From positions 1-32,777 of the forward strand of contig JABCZK010000048.1 of assembly GCA_013289695.1 (NCBI GenBank): a stretch of DNA of 32,777 bases, given 5' to 3'. Shown one piece after another: positions 1 through 8,741 of the stretch. The position numbers and the translations under genes were made by a program. A model generated the notes under the pieces. The model saw nothing but the letters and a program-made list of their open reading frames with translations, had not been told where the DNA came from and made no database searches. The first letter of the stretch is position 1, and each line of letters starts with the position of its first letter. This DNA comes from Acidobacteriota bacterium (lineage in GTDB: Bacteria; Acidobacteriota; Terriglobia; Acidiferrales; UBA7541).

Positions 1-34
1 AAGGATTGGTGGTAGAACTGTATGGTGGGATGAG

Positions 35-110
35 TGGTGGGCGACCAAGGACTTGAACCTTGGACCTCTCCCGTGTGAGGGGAGCGCTCTAACCACTGAG
101 CTAGTCGCCC
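35..110 (-). tRNA. tRNA-Val (anticodon CAC), CCA encoded
   Basis: Reading the minus strand gives a complete 76-base cloverleaf. The acceptor stem GGGCGAC pairs with GTCGCCC. The D arm is GCTC/GAGC. The anticodon stem CTCCC/GGGAG encloses the loop CTCACAC, which places CAC at positions 34-36 and so reads valine GTG codons. The T arm is CAAGG-TTCAAGT-CCTTG. The discriminator is A (position 38 of the window) and the CCA end is encoded (TGG at 35-37 on the plus strand). All stems pair without mismatch. It is divergent from the MoxR gene that follows. Confidence 0.97.
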
Positions 111-245
111 ACGCTGCGCAGCACTTCCGGGGCTGAACCGCAATCCCCGAAAAATTACAAGGGGCCGTCGCGGTTGTTGCCGCAACCTGCATGGCCGTTC
201 CCTGAGGCAGCGGCAACCTATTTTTGTAGCAGAAGGCCACGCGAA

Positions 246-1202
246 TTGCAAACAACCACGAGCAACGCCAGCACGCGCCTCGCCGAGCTTTTGCGCTCGA
301 TCACCCGCGTCGTGAAGGGCAAGGAAGACGTCATTCAACTCGCCCTCACCACGCTGCTCGCCCGCGGTCATCTGCTGATTGAAGATGTTCCGGGAGTCGG
401 CAAGACCACGCTCGCGCAGGCCCTGGCGCGGTCCTTCCGCTGCTCGTTCCAACGCATTCAATTCACTTCGGACCTGCTGCCCAGCGACGTGATTGGCGTC
501 AGCGTCTTCAATCCCGCGACGCAGGAGTTCGAGTTCAAGCCGGGGCCGATCTTCGCGAACATCATCGTCGCCGACGAAATCAATCGCACCACACCCAAGA
601 CGCAATCCTCGCTCCTGGAAGCCATGAACGAAGCGCAAATTACCGTGGACAATCACACGCACCCGCTGCCTAGTCCGTTTCTAGTGCTGGCCACGCAGAA
701 TCCCATCGAGCATCACGGCACCTACCCGCTGCCCGAATCGCAGCTCGACCGTTTCCTGATGCGCATCCGCATGGGCTACCCTTCGCGCGAGAGCGAAAAA
801 GAAATCATCCGCAATAATGCCGGCCACGCACCGGTGGAGAAAATCACGCCGGTGATGGACGCCGCTGACGTCGTCGCCATGCAGGAATCCGTCGCGCAAG
901 TGAAAGTGGAAGAAAGCCTGCTCGACTACGCCCTGGAAATTGTCGAGCGCACGCGCCAGACCGAACAATTGAGCCTGGGCGTCAGCCCGCGCGGCGCCGT
1001 GATGCTGCATCGCGCCGCCCAAGCCCGCGCGTTCTTGAACGGCCGCGATTTCTGCCTGCCCGACGATTTCAAGCGCCTCATCGTTCCCGTCTTCGCGCAT
1101 CGCGTGGTGGTCAGCTCGCGGTATGTCTCCACGCAGAAAAAATCCGAGCAGGCCGAAGCCATCCTCGGCGAAATCCTCGATACCACCCGCGTCCCTGTGT
1201 AA
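246..1202 (+). CDS. MoxR-family AAA+ ATPase
   Basis: This is a MoxR-type AAA+ ATPase, a chaperone-like ATPase family usually paired with von Willebrand A or DUF58 proteins in the maturation of envelope or enzyme complexes. Counting from the TTG at 246 (318 aa), Walker A GVGKTT is at residues 50-55, Walker B IIVADE at 106-111 and the sensor-1 stretch ATQNP at 149-153; the family stretch YPLPESQLDRF follows. I prefer TTG 246 because AGAAGG lies 9 bases upstream and 318 aa is the usual family length. A TTG at 174 is in frame with AAGGGG about 10 bases ahead, but it would add 24 residues with no family resemblance. The DUF58 gene starts 5 bases after the stop, so the two are surely co-expressed. 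The substrate is unknown. Confidence 0.95.
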   Translation: MQTTTSNASTRLAELLRSITRVVKGKEDVIQLALTTLLARGHLLIEDVPGVGKTTLAQALARSFRCSFQRIQFTSDLLPSDVIGVSVFNPATQEFEFKPGPIFANIIVADEINRTTPKTQSSLLEAMNEAQITVDNHTHPLPSPFLVLATQNPIEHHGTYPLPESQLDRFLMRIRMGYPSRESEKEIIRNNAGHAPVEKITPVMDAADVVAMQESVAQVKVEESLLDYALEIVERTRQTEQLSLGVSPRGAVMLHRAAQARAFLNGRDFCLPDDFKRLIVPVFAHRVVVSSRYVSTQKKSEQAEAILGEILDTTRVPV

Positions 1203-1207
1203 CCACG

Positions 1208-2560
1208 ATGGCCGACTCGCTCGTCCTTCGGCTGTGGCGCGACCGCGATAAACACGGCTGGCGCAATTTCGCCGTGGCCATGCTGGTTCTCTCCGTTGCG
1301 TTGTTGGTCGCGCTGTTCTCCGCGGCCGTCGCGCAACAGGGCCGCGTCGCGCTCGCAGCCATCAGCACTGTAGTCGCTCTCGGGCTTGCAGGATGGGTCG
1401 GCATCACCATCGTGCCCAAGCTCGCGCGGCGCACCAGCCTGCGCTGGATCGTCTATCAGGTGGACTACCGCCTCACGCGCGAAGGCATGGTGTACCTCGG
1501 CGTCGTCGCCATACTCATTCTCGCCTCCGTCAACACCGGGAACAACCTGCTCTGGATCTTGCTGTCCTGCGCGATCGGCGGACTGCTGATCTCCGGCGCG
1601 CTTTCGCGCGCGGTGCTCAGGGGAATCGAGCTGAAATTCGACATGCCCGAGCACATTTTTGCGGAGCAGCCGGTGGTCGCCGAACTCGAATTGCGCAACG
1701 AGAAGCAGGCGTGGCCGTCTTTTTCTCTGCGGGTCGTCGGCGCGAACAAAAAAGATGCGGGCCAAATTCTCACTCGTCCCGTATTTTTCCCCTACATCCC
1801 GCGACAATCCTCCACGCGACAAAAAGTCGAGCTCATGTTTCCGCATCGTGGCAACTACCGCCAGGACGCCTTCGGCATCCGCACCCGTTTCCCATTCGGC
1901 TTCTTCGAAAAAACGCGCCAAGTGGAATCGCAGATGGAGATCATCGTCTATCCCAAAGTGGCACCCACCGATCATTTTTACGAAGTTCTTCCGCTGCTGA
2001 GTGGAGAAATGGCCAGCAATTTTCGTGGCCGCGGACACGAGCTGCATTCCTTGCGCGATTATTTGTCGAGCGACAGCGCCCGCTTCGTGGATTGGAAAGT
2101 CACCGCGCGCGCCGGCCGCCTGATGGTCCGCGAATTCGCGCGCGAAGACGAGCGCCGCGTGATGCTGGTGCTCGACCCGTTCATCGGTCCTCCGCCCGCC
2201 ACGCCGGGTGAATCCGAAGCTGAGGTGGAACACGCCGCCGCGGAGCATACCGCGCGTTTCGAACGCGCCGTTTCCATGGCCGCCTGCATCGCCTGGCACT
2301 TCAACGAAATCAATGCGGCGCTGCAGTTTCGCACGCACCGTTTCACGACGCCCATGGCCCCCTCCGCCGAAATCATCTACGACGCGCTGCGCGAACTAGC
2401 CACCATCCAGCCAGATTCGTCAGCGCTGGGCGGCCAATTCCTAGACGACCTGGCCTCCGACCGCGAAGTTTTCAAAATCATCCTCACCGCCCGCCCGCAA
2501 AACACCATTCCCACAGCGCTGTGGTCCTCTTCGTATTTTTTGTTCTTCAATTCGCTGTAG
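1208..2560 (+). CDS. DUF58 domain protein, membrane anchored
   Basis: A 450-aa protein of the DUF58 family, the standard partner of MoxR ATPases. The N-terminus carries hydrophobic segments at about residues 20-43, 47-70 and 95-130, so it is membrane anchored. The DUF58 core is recognised by the stretch RGRGHELHSLRDY followed by DSARFVDWKVTAR (about residues 273-303) and then a von Willebrand A-like strand ending VMLVLD. The C-terminus (PTALWSSSY near the end) resembles intact family members, so the gene is not truncated. It starts 5 bases after moxR and probably forms an operon with it. No enzyme activity is known for the family; a role in cell-envelope assembly is inferred from the MoxR and transglutaminase neighbours. 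Confidence 0.92.
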   Translation: MADSLVLRLWRDRDKHGWRNFAVAMLVLSVALLVALFSAAVAQQGRVALAAISTVVALGLAGWVGITIVPKLARRTSLRWIVYQVDYRLTREGMVYLGVVAILILASVNTGNNLLWILLSCAIGGLLISGALSRAVLRGIELKFDMPEHIFAEQPVVAELELRNEKQAWPSFSLRVVGANKKDAGQILTRPVFFPYIPRQSSTRQKVELMFPHRGNYRQDAFGIRTRFPFGFFEKTRQVESQMEIIVYPKVAPTDHFYEVLPLLSGEMASNFRGRGHELHSLRDYLSSDSARFVDWKVTARAGRLMVREFAREDERRVMLVLDPFIGPPPATPGESEAEVEHAAAEHTARFERAVSMAACIAWHFNEINAALQFRTHRFTTPMAPSAEIIYDALRELATIQPDSSALGGQFLDDLASDREVFKIILTARPQNTIPTALWSSSYFLFFNSL

Positions 2561-2779
2561 CCTTCGTTCTCTCTGCGGACTCTGCGTTTCGGACGAGGCG
2601 ACGAGCATCGTCATCCTCGCTGCCCTCAGTGATTTTGCGAAGGGAGCGTGGCGTCTTTGCTTCGAGCCGCGCGAAGGATCTCTCCTGCCTTCTCCGATTT
2701 ACCTCCGCCTTTCCCCTGGGCCCTGAGTGTTAAATCTTTTGACTTTCTCAAACCCGCCGCCGCGCGCCGAAAAGTGCGA

Positions 2780-2785
2780 GAATAT
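2780..2785 (+). promoter_or_regulatory. -10-like hexamer directly before mutY
   Basis: GAATAT sits 7 bases before the chosen mutY ATG and no Shine-Dalgarno sequence lies between. If used, the transcript would begin at or next to the ATG (leaderless). No good -35 hexamer is seen 16-18 bases upstream. The 232-base spacer 2561-2792 otherwise holds only a decayed CATCCT...GCGAAGGATCT repeat around 2614-2690. Confidence 0.35.
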
Positions 2786-2792
2786 CCGCCGC

Positions 2793-3881
2793 ATGATCCC
2801 GCACCCAACCGGCCGCGCGCTGAAAACCTTTCAATCCCGCATGCTCGCGTGGTTTCGCGCACACCAACGCGACCTCCCCTGGCGTCGCAGTCGCGACCCC
2901 TATCGCATCTGGGTCGCCGAAGTAATGCTTCAACAAACCCGCATCGCTGCAGTGATGCCCTACTACCAGCGTTTCCTCGCGCGATTCCCCACGGTGCAAA
3001 CACTCGCACGCGCGCCCGAAAGCGAAGTCCTGAAACTGTGGTCCGGCCTCGGTTACTACAGCCGCGCCCGCAATCTGCACCGCGCCGCGAAGATTATTGT
3101 CGCGAGCCACGACGGTCAATTCCCGCGCAGGCTCGAAGCCGCGCTCGCACTCCCCGGCATTGGCACGTACACCACCGCCGCCGTCCTGAGCATCGCCTAC
3201 GATGTCCCACTCGCGGTGCTCGACGGCAACGTCGCGCGCGTCCTGGCGCGCATCAAGGCCATTCGCGGCGATCTGCGTCATCCAAAAAACTGGCGCGCTC
3301 TCTCCGCCGTCGCGCAAACCTTCCTCGCATCGCAAGCTCCCGGCGATTGGAATCAATCGCTAATGGAACTGGGCGAAGTAATCTGCACGCCCCAATCGCC
3401 GTGTTGCGCCGAATGTCCCGTCGCGCGCCACTGCCGCGCCTGCGTGCAAGGCCTCACGGATGAAATCCCCGCCCCTCGCCGCAAACGCGCCCCAGTCCAC
3501 ATGAAAATCGCCGCCGCAATTCTGCGCGATCCACGCGGCCGCACCCTGCTCGTGCAAGACCCCGGCGCGCACGACACCGTACTGTTCTCCCGCATGTGGC
3601 AATTCCCTGCCCTAGAAGTCACGCGTCTTGCGAAGGCTGAGTTAGAGGCGCACTTGCGCAAGACACTAGCGATCACCGAGATATCACTCGAAGCACTGCC
3701 AACAGCCCGCCACGGCGTAACTTTCCGCAACATCACCCTGCTCCCATTTCTTGCCAACGTCGGCGAACTACCGAAACTCCCTCGCACGCGCATCCTGCCT
3801 CTGAAAAATCTCAGCAAGCTGCCCATCTCCAGCGCCACCCGCAAAATCGCCGCCGCTGTCGCCCACCCCATGACACGATAG
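2793..3881 (+). CDS. mutY: A/G-specific adenine DNA glycosylase MutY
   Basis: MutY removes adenine mispaired with 8-oxoguanine (GO repair). From ATG 2793 the protein is 362 aa. The helix-hairpin-helix LPGIGTYTT is at residues 120-128, with the catalytic aspartate at 144 (VLDGNVARV) and the general-acid glutamate at 43 (WVAEVMLQQTR). A [4Fe-4S] cluster motif C-x6-C-x2-C-x5-C uses Cys198, 205, 208 and 214. Residues from about 230 form the MutT-like domain that reads 8-oxoguanine. An in-frame GTG at 2727 would add 22 residues without similarity, and a -10-like GAATAT lies between the two, so ATG 2793 is preferred. It lies between DUF58 and transglutaminase genes that have no known link to DNA repair. 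Confidence 0.96.
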   Translation: MIPHPTGRALKTFQSRMLAWFRAHQRDLPWRRSRDPYRIWVAEVMLQQTRIAAVMPYYQRFLARFPTVQTLARAPESEVLKLWSGLGYYSRARNLHRAAKIIVASHDGQFPRRLEAALALPGIGTYTTAAVLSIAYDVPLAVLDGNVARVLARIKAIRGDLRHPKNWRALSAVAQTFLASQAPGDWNQSLMELGEVICTPQSPCCAECPVARHCRACVQGLTDEIPAPRRKRAPVHMKIAAAILRDPRGRTLLVQDPGAHDTVLFSRMWQFPALEVTRLAKAELEAHLRKTLAITEISLEALPTARHGVTFRNITLLPFLANVGELPKLPRTRILPLKNLSKLPISSATRKIAAAVAHPMTR

Positions 3882-3918
3882 ACACCCCACAACCCACCTC
3901 ACGTCCGCCGCTGCTATC

Positions 3919-6213
3919 ATGGAAACGTCCATGGCCTCCACCGCGCGCCTCAGCGCTCCGCCCCTCCCGGCGGTGCAACGATATTTCGAAGTGTCGCTGT
4001 TCTTGCTGGTTTCGACCGGCATCTTCGCCGTCGTCAGCACCGGGAAGCTCGACATTTTCTCGACGTTCATCCCCGTCGCGGTGCTCGTTTACAAAGCCGG
4101 GCGCCTCTGGCGCGGACGCGGCCCCGAACTTTCCGTGCGCGCGGCCACCGGTCTGGTCCTCGCCTATTTCCTGTTTTTTCCGATTGACCTCTGGGTGCTG
4201 TCGCGCACGATTTCGCAAGGCGCGCCGAACCCCGCGCTCTATTCGGCACTGCTGGCCGCCATCCACCTGATGCTTTTCGCCACGCTGGTGCGCTTGCTCT
4301 CCTCGCGCAGCAATCGCGATTACGCGTTTCTGGCGATGCTGGCGGTCACCTGCATGTTGGCTTCGGCGATTCTCACCGTCGAAACCGGCTTTCTGATCGC
4401 GCTGGTCATTTTTCTGGTCCTGGCGGTTTCCACTTTCGTCGCGCTGGAAATTCGCCGCGGCGCCAACGACGCCGTCTCTCCCCCGCTCGAATCCGGCTCG
4501 CCGCTCGCGCATCGTTTGAATCGCGCCCTGGGCTTGACCTCCGCGCTGGTCGCCATCGGCACGCTGGTCATTGGCGGCGCGATTTTTTTCATGCTGCCGC
4601 GCTTCACCACCGGCTACCTGAGCGCCTTGAATCTGCAGCCAAAATTGATGACTGGCTTCAGCGACGACGTCACCCTCGGCGAAATCGGCGAAATCCAGAA
4701 GAGCAGCGCGGTGGTGATGCGCATCCATATTGACGGCGACCCCATACTCGCCGAAGGCGTCCATTGGCGCGGCATCGTCCTTACGAATTTCGATGGCCGC
4801 CGCTGGTTCACGCCACCGCGCGAACAGACCGTTGTGTCGGCGGATTCCGCCGGAGAATATCGTCCCGATCCAACCGACGAAACTCGCGCTGAGTACCCCC
4901 TGCTCCCCGCGGGCTATTCCACCCCGCTACATTACATCGTGCTGATGGAGCCGATCGCCACCGACGCCATCTTCATCGCGCCTCGTATCGAATCTCTCCA
5001 AGGCCGTTTTTCCAACGACACCGAACGGCTGGGCGGTGAGAAACATGGCGGATACTTGATTCTCGATCAGACCGGCTCGCTCTCGAATCCTTACCACAAC
5101 AATTCGAAAATCCGCTACGAAGCCACCTCCAATCTTCCGATCGTCCCCGCGCCGCAGCTGCGCCTGGCTTCCCCGGATTTTCCGGACTCCGTCACCGGTC
5201 CGTATCTGCAGGTTCCGCGCCTCGATCCGCGCATCAAGCAACTGGCCGAACAAATCACTTCCGGCTCGGCCAACGAGTACGACAAAGCTGCAAAAATCGA
5301 GTTGTACCTAAAAACCCATTACCGCTACACGCTAGACCTCACCGGCCCGCGCTCGGCCGACCCCCTCGCGTATTTCCTTTTCACGCGCCGCGCCGGCCAT
5401 TGCGAATATTTTGCCGCGGCTATGACCGTAATGCTGCGCAACCTGGGCGTTCCCGCGCGCTACGTCGGCGGATTTCTTCCCGGCGAGTACAACGACGTTG
5501 GCGGCGACTGGATTGTGCGCGCCAGCGACGCGCACGTGTGGGTGGAAGTCTTTTTCCCCGGCTACGGCTGGATCACTTTCGATCCCACGCCACCGGGAAC
5601 CGACAAGCGCGGCGGCCTGCTCGAGCGCATGAGCATGTATTGGGATTGGTTTCAATACGCCTGGGGTGAATGGATCATCAACTACGACTTCGGGCACCAG
5701 ATTACTCTGGCGCAAAGCGTCCAGAAAACTTCGCGCGATTGGGGCCAGGGCGCGCGCAAGTATTACCAGGAAAAACAGCGCCAGGTTCTGCAGCTGATCG
5801 TCAAGCTCGACAAGCGTACGGAAGCCTCGCCGTATTTCCTGCCCAGCATCTTGGTTTTTCTTGTGGCGCTGCTGATTTACCTGCGCGGGCGCTCAATGTT
5901 CGGTTATCTGATGGCGCGCTGGAGCCTGCGCGCGCGGACCACTGGCAACGTCACAGCATCGCTCGCCACGCTGGAGTACCGCGAAATGCTGCGCCTGCTC
6001 GAACGTCGCGGCTGGAAAAAATTGCCATCGCAAACCGCTCTGGAATTCGCCGCCGCCATCCGGGCCACCGAAATCGCCGCGCCCGTCGCGCAGTTAACCG
6101 CACTTTACCAATCCGCCCGTTTCGGCGATCGGCCTGCACCGGCCCAGCAAATGTCCGCGCTCCTAAGCTCCATCCGCGAATTCACTCGCTCGACGGGCGT
6201 TCGACCCGGCTAG
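3919..6213 (+). CDS. TgpA-like membrane transglutaminase (DUF3488, transglutaminase core, DUF4129)
   Basis: A 764-aa transglutaminase-like protein. Residues about 15-235 contain five to six hydrophobic helices (DUF3488-type), followed by a large non-membrane part with the transglutaminase-core triad Cys495 (RAGHCEYF), His539 (DAHVWVEV) and Asp555 (ITFDPTPP). Another helix is at about 637-655, and the C-terminal 90 residues look like DUF4129. This order matches TgpA, the third member of MoxR-DUF58-transglutaminase loci. The natural substrate is unknown; an envelope protein or peptide is inferred. The start is uncertain: TATCAT (3915-3920) looks like a -10 box and overlaps ATG 3919, so initiation at ATG 3931 is possible. 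mutY separates it from moxR/DUF58, and a 37-base gap follows mutY. Confidence 0.93.
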   Translation: METSMASTARLSAPPLPAVQRYFEVSLFLLVSTGIFAVVSTGKLDIFSTFIPVAVLVYKAGRLWRGRGPELSVRAATGLVLAYFLFFPIDLWVLSRTISQGAPNPALYSALLAAIHLMLFATLVRLLSSRSNRDYAFLAMLAVTCMLASAILTVETGFLIALVIFLVLAVSTFVALEIRRGANDAVSPPLESGSPLAHRLNRALGLTSALVAIGTLVIGGAIFFMLPRFTTGYLSALNLQPKLMTGFSDDVTLGEIGEIQKSSAVVMRIHIDGDPILAEGVHWRGIVLTNFDGRRWFTPPREQTVVSADSAGEYRPDPTDETRAEYPLLPAGYSTPLHYIVLMEPIATDAIFIAPRIESLQGRFSNDTERLGGEKHGGYLILDQTGSLSNPYHNNSKIRYEATSNLPIVPAPQLRLASPDFPDSVTGPYLQVPRLDPRIKQLAEQITSGSANEYDKAAKIELYLKTHYRYTLDLTGPRSADPLAYFLFTRRAGHCEYFAAAMTVMLRNLGVPARYVGGFLPGEYNDVGGDWIVRASDAHVWVEVFFPGYGWITFDPTPPGTDKRGGLLERMSMYWDWFQYAWGEWIINYDFGHQITLAQSVQKTSRDWGQGARKYYQEKQRQVLQLIVKLDKRTEASPYFLPSILVFLVALLIYLRGRSMFGYLMARWSLRARTTGNVTASLATLEYREMLRLLERRGWKKLPSQTALEFAAAIRATEIAAPVAQLTALYQSARFGDRPAPAQQMSALLSSIREFTRSTGVRPG

Positions 6214-6258
6214 ACCGGTGCTATCGTCGCCTGCACACGACGATTGGACACCTGACGC

Positions 6259-6933
6259 ATGCTCGGATTGACGCCGCAATCGCGAGGCCTGACCTCGAGG
6301 CAAGAATTACTTTGGCCCCTCAAATTGGCGGCTTTTTTTTCCTTTCTCGCGCCTCACGTATTCGGTCAATCCGGCGCGGTCTTCCAAGGCCAAGTATTGG
6401 ACAGATCAGACTCTCCAATTACAGGCGCCTCGGTCGCACTGAAATCGCCCACCCAGACGCTGGAAACAAAGTCGGACAGCAAAGGGCATTTCGAATTTGT
6501 CGTTCGGCTCGAAACCTACGAACTGGAGGTCAGCGCCCGCGGGTTCGAAACCAGGGCAATCAAAAATCTCCGGATTGCTGCAGGCCGCACGGTGACGATT
6601 TTTCTGGACCTCGGGCCGTTGTCGGATTGCTGTGAAGATCCAGTTCCAGCAGCGAAGGATTACAGGCCCGGCGGACGGTTGGAAGGCTTCGTGATGGATG
6701 AATTCGGCGCGGTGGTAAATGACGCGTCCGTAAGCCTTCGCTCGTCTAAGCAGACGCTCCAGACGAGCTCGGATCCTAGGGGCCTCTTTGTATTCAAACA
6801 TGTTCGCAACGGTCGCTATACGCTCGTTGTATCAGCCAAAGGGTTTCAGGCGAAGACGATCGAAGACATGCAGATTACGGGAAAAGATTCGGCCCCGCTA
6901 AAAGTCGTCCTCGACGCCGCCGAGCGCCCATAA
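6259..6933 (+). CDS. Secreted protein with two carboxypeptidase-regulatory-like domains
   Basis: A 224-aa protein. Residues about 18-37 form a hydrophobic segment ending APHVFGQ, typical of a signal peptide cut near residue 37. Two tandem carboxypeptidase-regulatory-like beta-sandwich domains follow, about residues 42-118 and 139-218. They align with each other: GQVLDRSDSPITGASVAL with GFVMDEFGAVVNDASVSL, SPTQTLET with SSKQTLQT, and ELEVSARGFETRAI with TLVVSAKGFQAKTI, so they arose by internal duplication. There is no TonB plug or barrel after them, unlike the large acidobacterial receptors that carry this domain at the N-terminus. Codon use is less GC-biased than in the neighbours. The function is unknown; surface or periplasmic binding is possible. 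Confidence 0.8.
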   Translation: MLGLTPQSRGLTSRQELLWPLKLAAFFSFLAPHVFGQSGAVFQGQVLDRSDSPITGASVALKSPTQTLETKSDSKGHFEFVVRLETYELEVSARGFETRAIKNLRIAAGRTVTIFLDLGPLSDCCEDPVPAAKDYRPGGRLEGFVMDEFGAVVNDASVSLRSSKQTLQTSSDPRGLFVFKHVRNGRYTLVVSAKGFQAKTIEDMQITGKDSAPLKVVLDAAERP

Positions 6934-6996
6934 ATCTGTCGGCTCGGCCCGCGAACGGGGCTGAATTGCGCCGAGGCGTGCGCCGAACGGCTGTGT

Positions 6997-7002
6997 TAGA
7001 AT
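6997..7002 (+). promoter_or_regulatory. -10-like box for rimO
   Basis: TAGAAT in the context TGTTAGAATTG lies 35 bases before the rimO ATG. It leaves room for a short leader carrying the Shine-Dalgarno sequence AAAGGA (7023-7028). A matching -35 hexamer is not clear. It lies in the 104-base gap after the preceding gene. Confidence 0.4.
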
Positions 7003-7037
7003 TGTGTGTTTCGCAACACGCCAAAGGACCGCTCTGC

Positions 7038-8471
7038 ATGCCGAAAGTCGGATTTGTCAGCTTGGGATGCCCGAAGAACCTCGTGGATAGCGAGGTGATG
7101 ATGGGCATTCTCGCGCGCGCTGGTTACGAGCTGACGCCGCGCGCGGGCGAAGCCGACGTGCTGGTGGTGAACACCTGCAGCTTCATCGAGCCCGCGCAAA
7201 AAGAGTCGGTGGACTCCATCCTGGAAATGGCCGAGTACAAAAAATTCGGTCGCGCGCAGAAATTAATCGTCGCGGGCTGCATGGTCGAGCGCTTCCGCAA
7301 CGACATCCGCGAACAAATCCCCGAAGTGGACGCAGTGATCGGCACCGGCGAAATCGAAAAAATTCTGCAAGCCTGCGAAGGACAGCTGCGTCCCGACGAT
7401 TCTGAAAATATCGGCGGCGCGGAGCTGCCGACGTATCTGTACCACGACGCGACGCCGCGCATTCTGGCAACGCCGCGCCACACCGCGTATATCAAAATCA
7501 ACGAAGGCTGCGACCACCCCTGCACCTTCTGCGTGATCCCGCAGTTGCGCGGAAAATTCCGCAGCCGCCGCTTCGAATCCGTCATTCGCGAGGCCGAAAA
7601 CCTAGCCGCCGCCGGCGTGCGCGAAATTTCGCTGATCGGCCAGGACACCACTTTCTACGGCGAAGATCTCGGCCTGCGTGCCGGCCTGGCCGCGCTGCTC
7701 GAACGCCTGGCGCAAATCGAAGACCTGCATTGGGTGCGCTTCCTTTATTGTTATCCCAATCGCATCACCCCGCGCCTGCTCGATACCATCGCCGCGCATC
7801 CGCGCCTGGCGAAATATCTGGACGTTCCGCTGCAGCACGCCAGCCGCAGCGTGCTCGCGCGCATGAAGCGCGGCTCAAATGGCGACGCGTTTCTGAAAAT
7901 GCTAGAAAAGGCCCGCCGCGCGATTCCCGGCGTTGCGATTCGTACTTCGTTCATCGTCGGCTTCCCCGGTGAAACCGAAAACGATTTCCGCGAGTTGTGC
8001 GATTTTGTGCGCGCCGCCGAATTCGAATGGATGGGCGTCTTCGCCTATTCCGACGAAGACACCTCGAAAAGTTACGGGCTGGAAAATAAAGTGGATGCGA
8101 AAACCATCGCGCGCCGCCGCGATACGCTTATGTCTCTGCAGAAAAAAATCTCCGCGCGCAAACTGAAAAATAAAATCGGCCAACGCCTGCAAGTCATGCT
8201 CGAAGGCCCATCGAAAGACACCGACCTGATCTGGGAAGCCCGCCTCGAAGGCATGGCCCCCGAAATAGACGGTAAAGTTTACATCACGGATTTCGCCGGC
8301 GTGAACGACGCCGCCGACCTGCCGCTCCCCGGCTCGTTAGCCACCGTCGAGATCACCGAAGCCAAACACTACGACCTGATCGGCCGCGCTATCGAATTCG
8401 AAGCCTCCACGCCAGAATCCAGCCGCCGGCAGACCGTCGCCCCAGCCTCCCCATTCGCAATTCTCGCGTAA
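7038..8471 (+). CDS. rimO: Ribosomal protein S12 methylthiotransferase RimO
   Basis: RimO is a radical-SAM enzyme that methylthiolates an aspartate of ribosomal protein S12. The protein is 477 aa from ATG 7038. The N-terminal UPF0004 domain opens with SLGCPKNLVDSE (Cys11) and has two more cluster cysteines in VVNTCSF and VAGCMVE. The radical-SAM cluster motif is CDHPCTFC with Cys158, 162 and 165, followed by IPQLRGKFRSR, which is typical of RimO rather than MiaB. The last 70 residues form a TRAM domain. ATG 7038 is chosen because AAAGGA lies 9 bases upstream; an in-frame start at 6966 is upstream of the putative -10 box. It appears to be monocistronic. Confidence 0.97.
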   Translation: MPKVGFVSLGCPKNLVDSEVMMGILARAGYELTPRAGEADVLVVNTCSFIEPAQKESVDSILEMAEYKKFGRAQKLIVAGCMVERFRNDIREQIPEVDAVIGTGEIEKILQACEGQLRPDDSENIGGAELPTYLYHDATPRILATPRHTAYIKINEGCDHPCTFCVIPQLRGKFRSRRFESVIREAENLAAAGVREISLIGQDTTFYGEDLGLRAGLAALLERLAQIEDLHWVRFLYCYPNRITPRLLDTIAAHPRLAKYLDVPLQHASRSVLARMKRGSNGDAFLKMLEKARRAIPGVAIRTSFIVGFPGETENDFRELCDFVRAAEFEWMGVFAYSDEDTSKSYGLENKVDAKTIARRRDTLMSLQKKISARKLKNKIGQRLQVMLEGPSKDTDLIWEARLEGMAPEIDGKVYITDFAGVNDAADLPLPGSLATVEITEAKHYDLIGRAIEFEASTPESSRRQTVAPASPFAILA

Positions 8472-8487
8472 ACGCAGCTGTCGTTCG

Positions 8488-8570
8488 TAGCGCCGGCGTC
8501 CCGCCGGCTCTTTGCAGTTGAGTCCTCCGCTCAGGTCAAACCCCAAACCCGCAGGCGAGACGCGGCGCTA
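8488..8570. repeat. Intergenic inverted-repeat element, copy A1
   Basis: The left end TAGCGCCGGCGTCCCGCC is matched in inverted form by the right end (reverse complement TAGCGCCGCGTCTCGCC), so the 83-base unit can fold on itself. The left arm also contains a local hairpin, GCCGGC-GTCCC-GCCGGC. The same left end recurs at 22599 downstream of ftsY. It looks like a non-coding REP or MITE-like element; no transposase is nearby. Confidence 0.6.
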
Positions 8571-8583
8571 GCAACCCGAATTT

Positions 8584-8629
8584 GAATTTGTAGCGGCCAG
8601 CTTCAGCTGGGCGCCTTTGACTTCTTGGG
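8584..8629. repeat. TAGCGGC...TTTGAC hairpin repeat, copy A2
   Basis: GAATTTG-TAGCGGC is followed by a small hairpin (CAGC-TTCA-GCTG) and then GCGCCTTTGACTTCTTGGG. The flanks match copies at 22633-22670 and 30473-30510, while the hairpin interior differs between copies. Confidence 0.65.
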
Positions 8630-8741
8630 TGAACTGCTGGAGATGTCCGGCGTGCGCAGCGAATGGATGCGTCTCGCACCTATGGTGATATGATTTTGGC
8701 AGCAACAAAACAATTGAAATTTCTTCCGCCCCAGGTCAAAC

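Noticed and set aside
926..2338. 470-codon open frame on the minus strand
   Set aside because: It lies antisense to moxR and DUF58, has the low-complexity Arg/Ala/Asp/Gly/His composition of shadow frames in high-GC DNA, and matches no family.
3811..4764. 317-codon open frame on the minus strand
   Set aside because: It is antisense to the N-terminal membrane part of the transglutaminase; rich in Gln, Glu, Arg and His with no recognisable domain.
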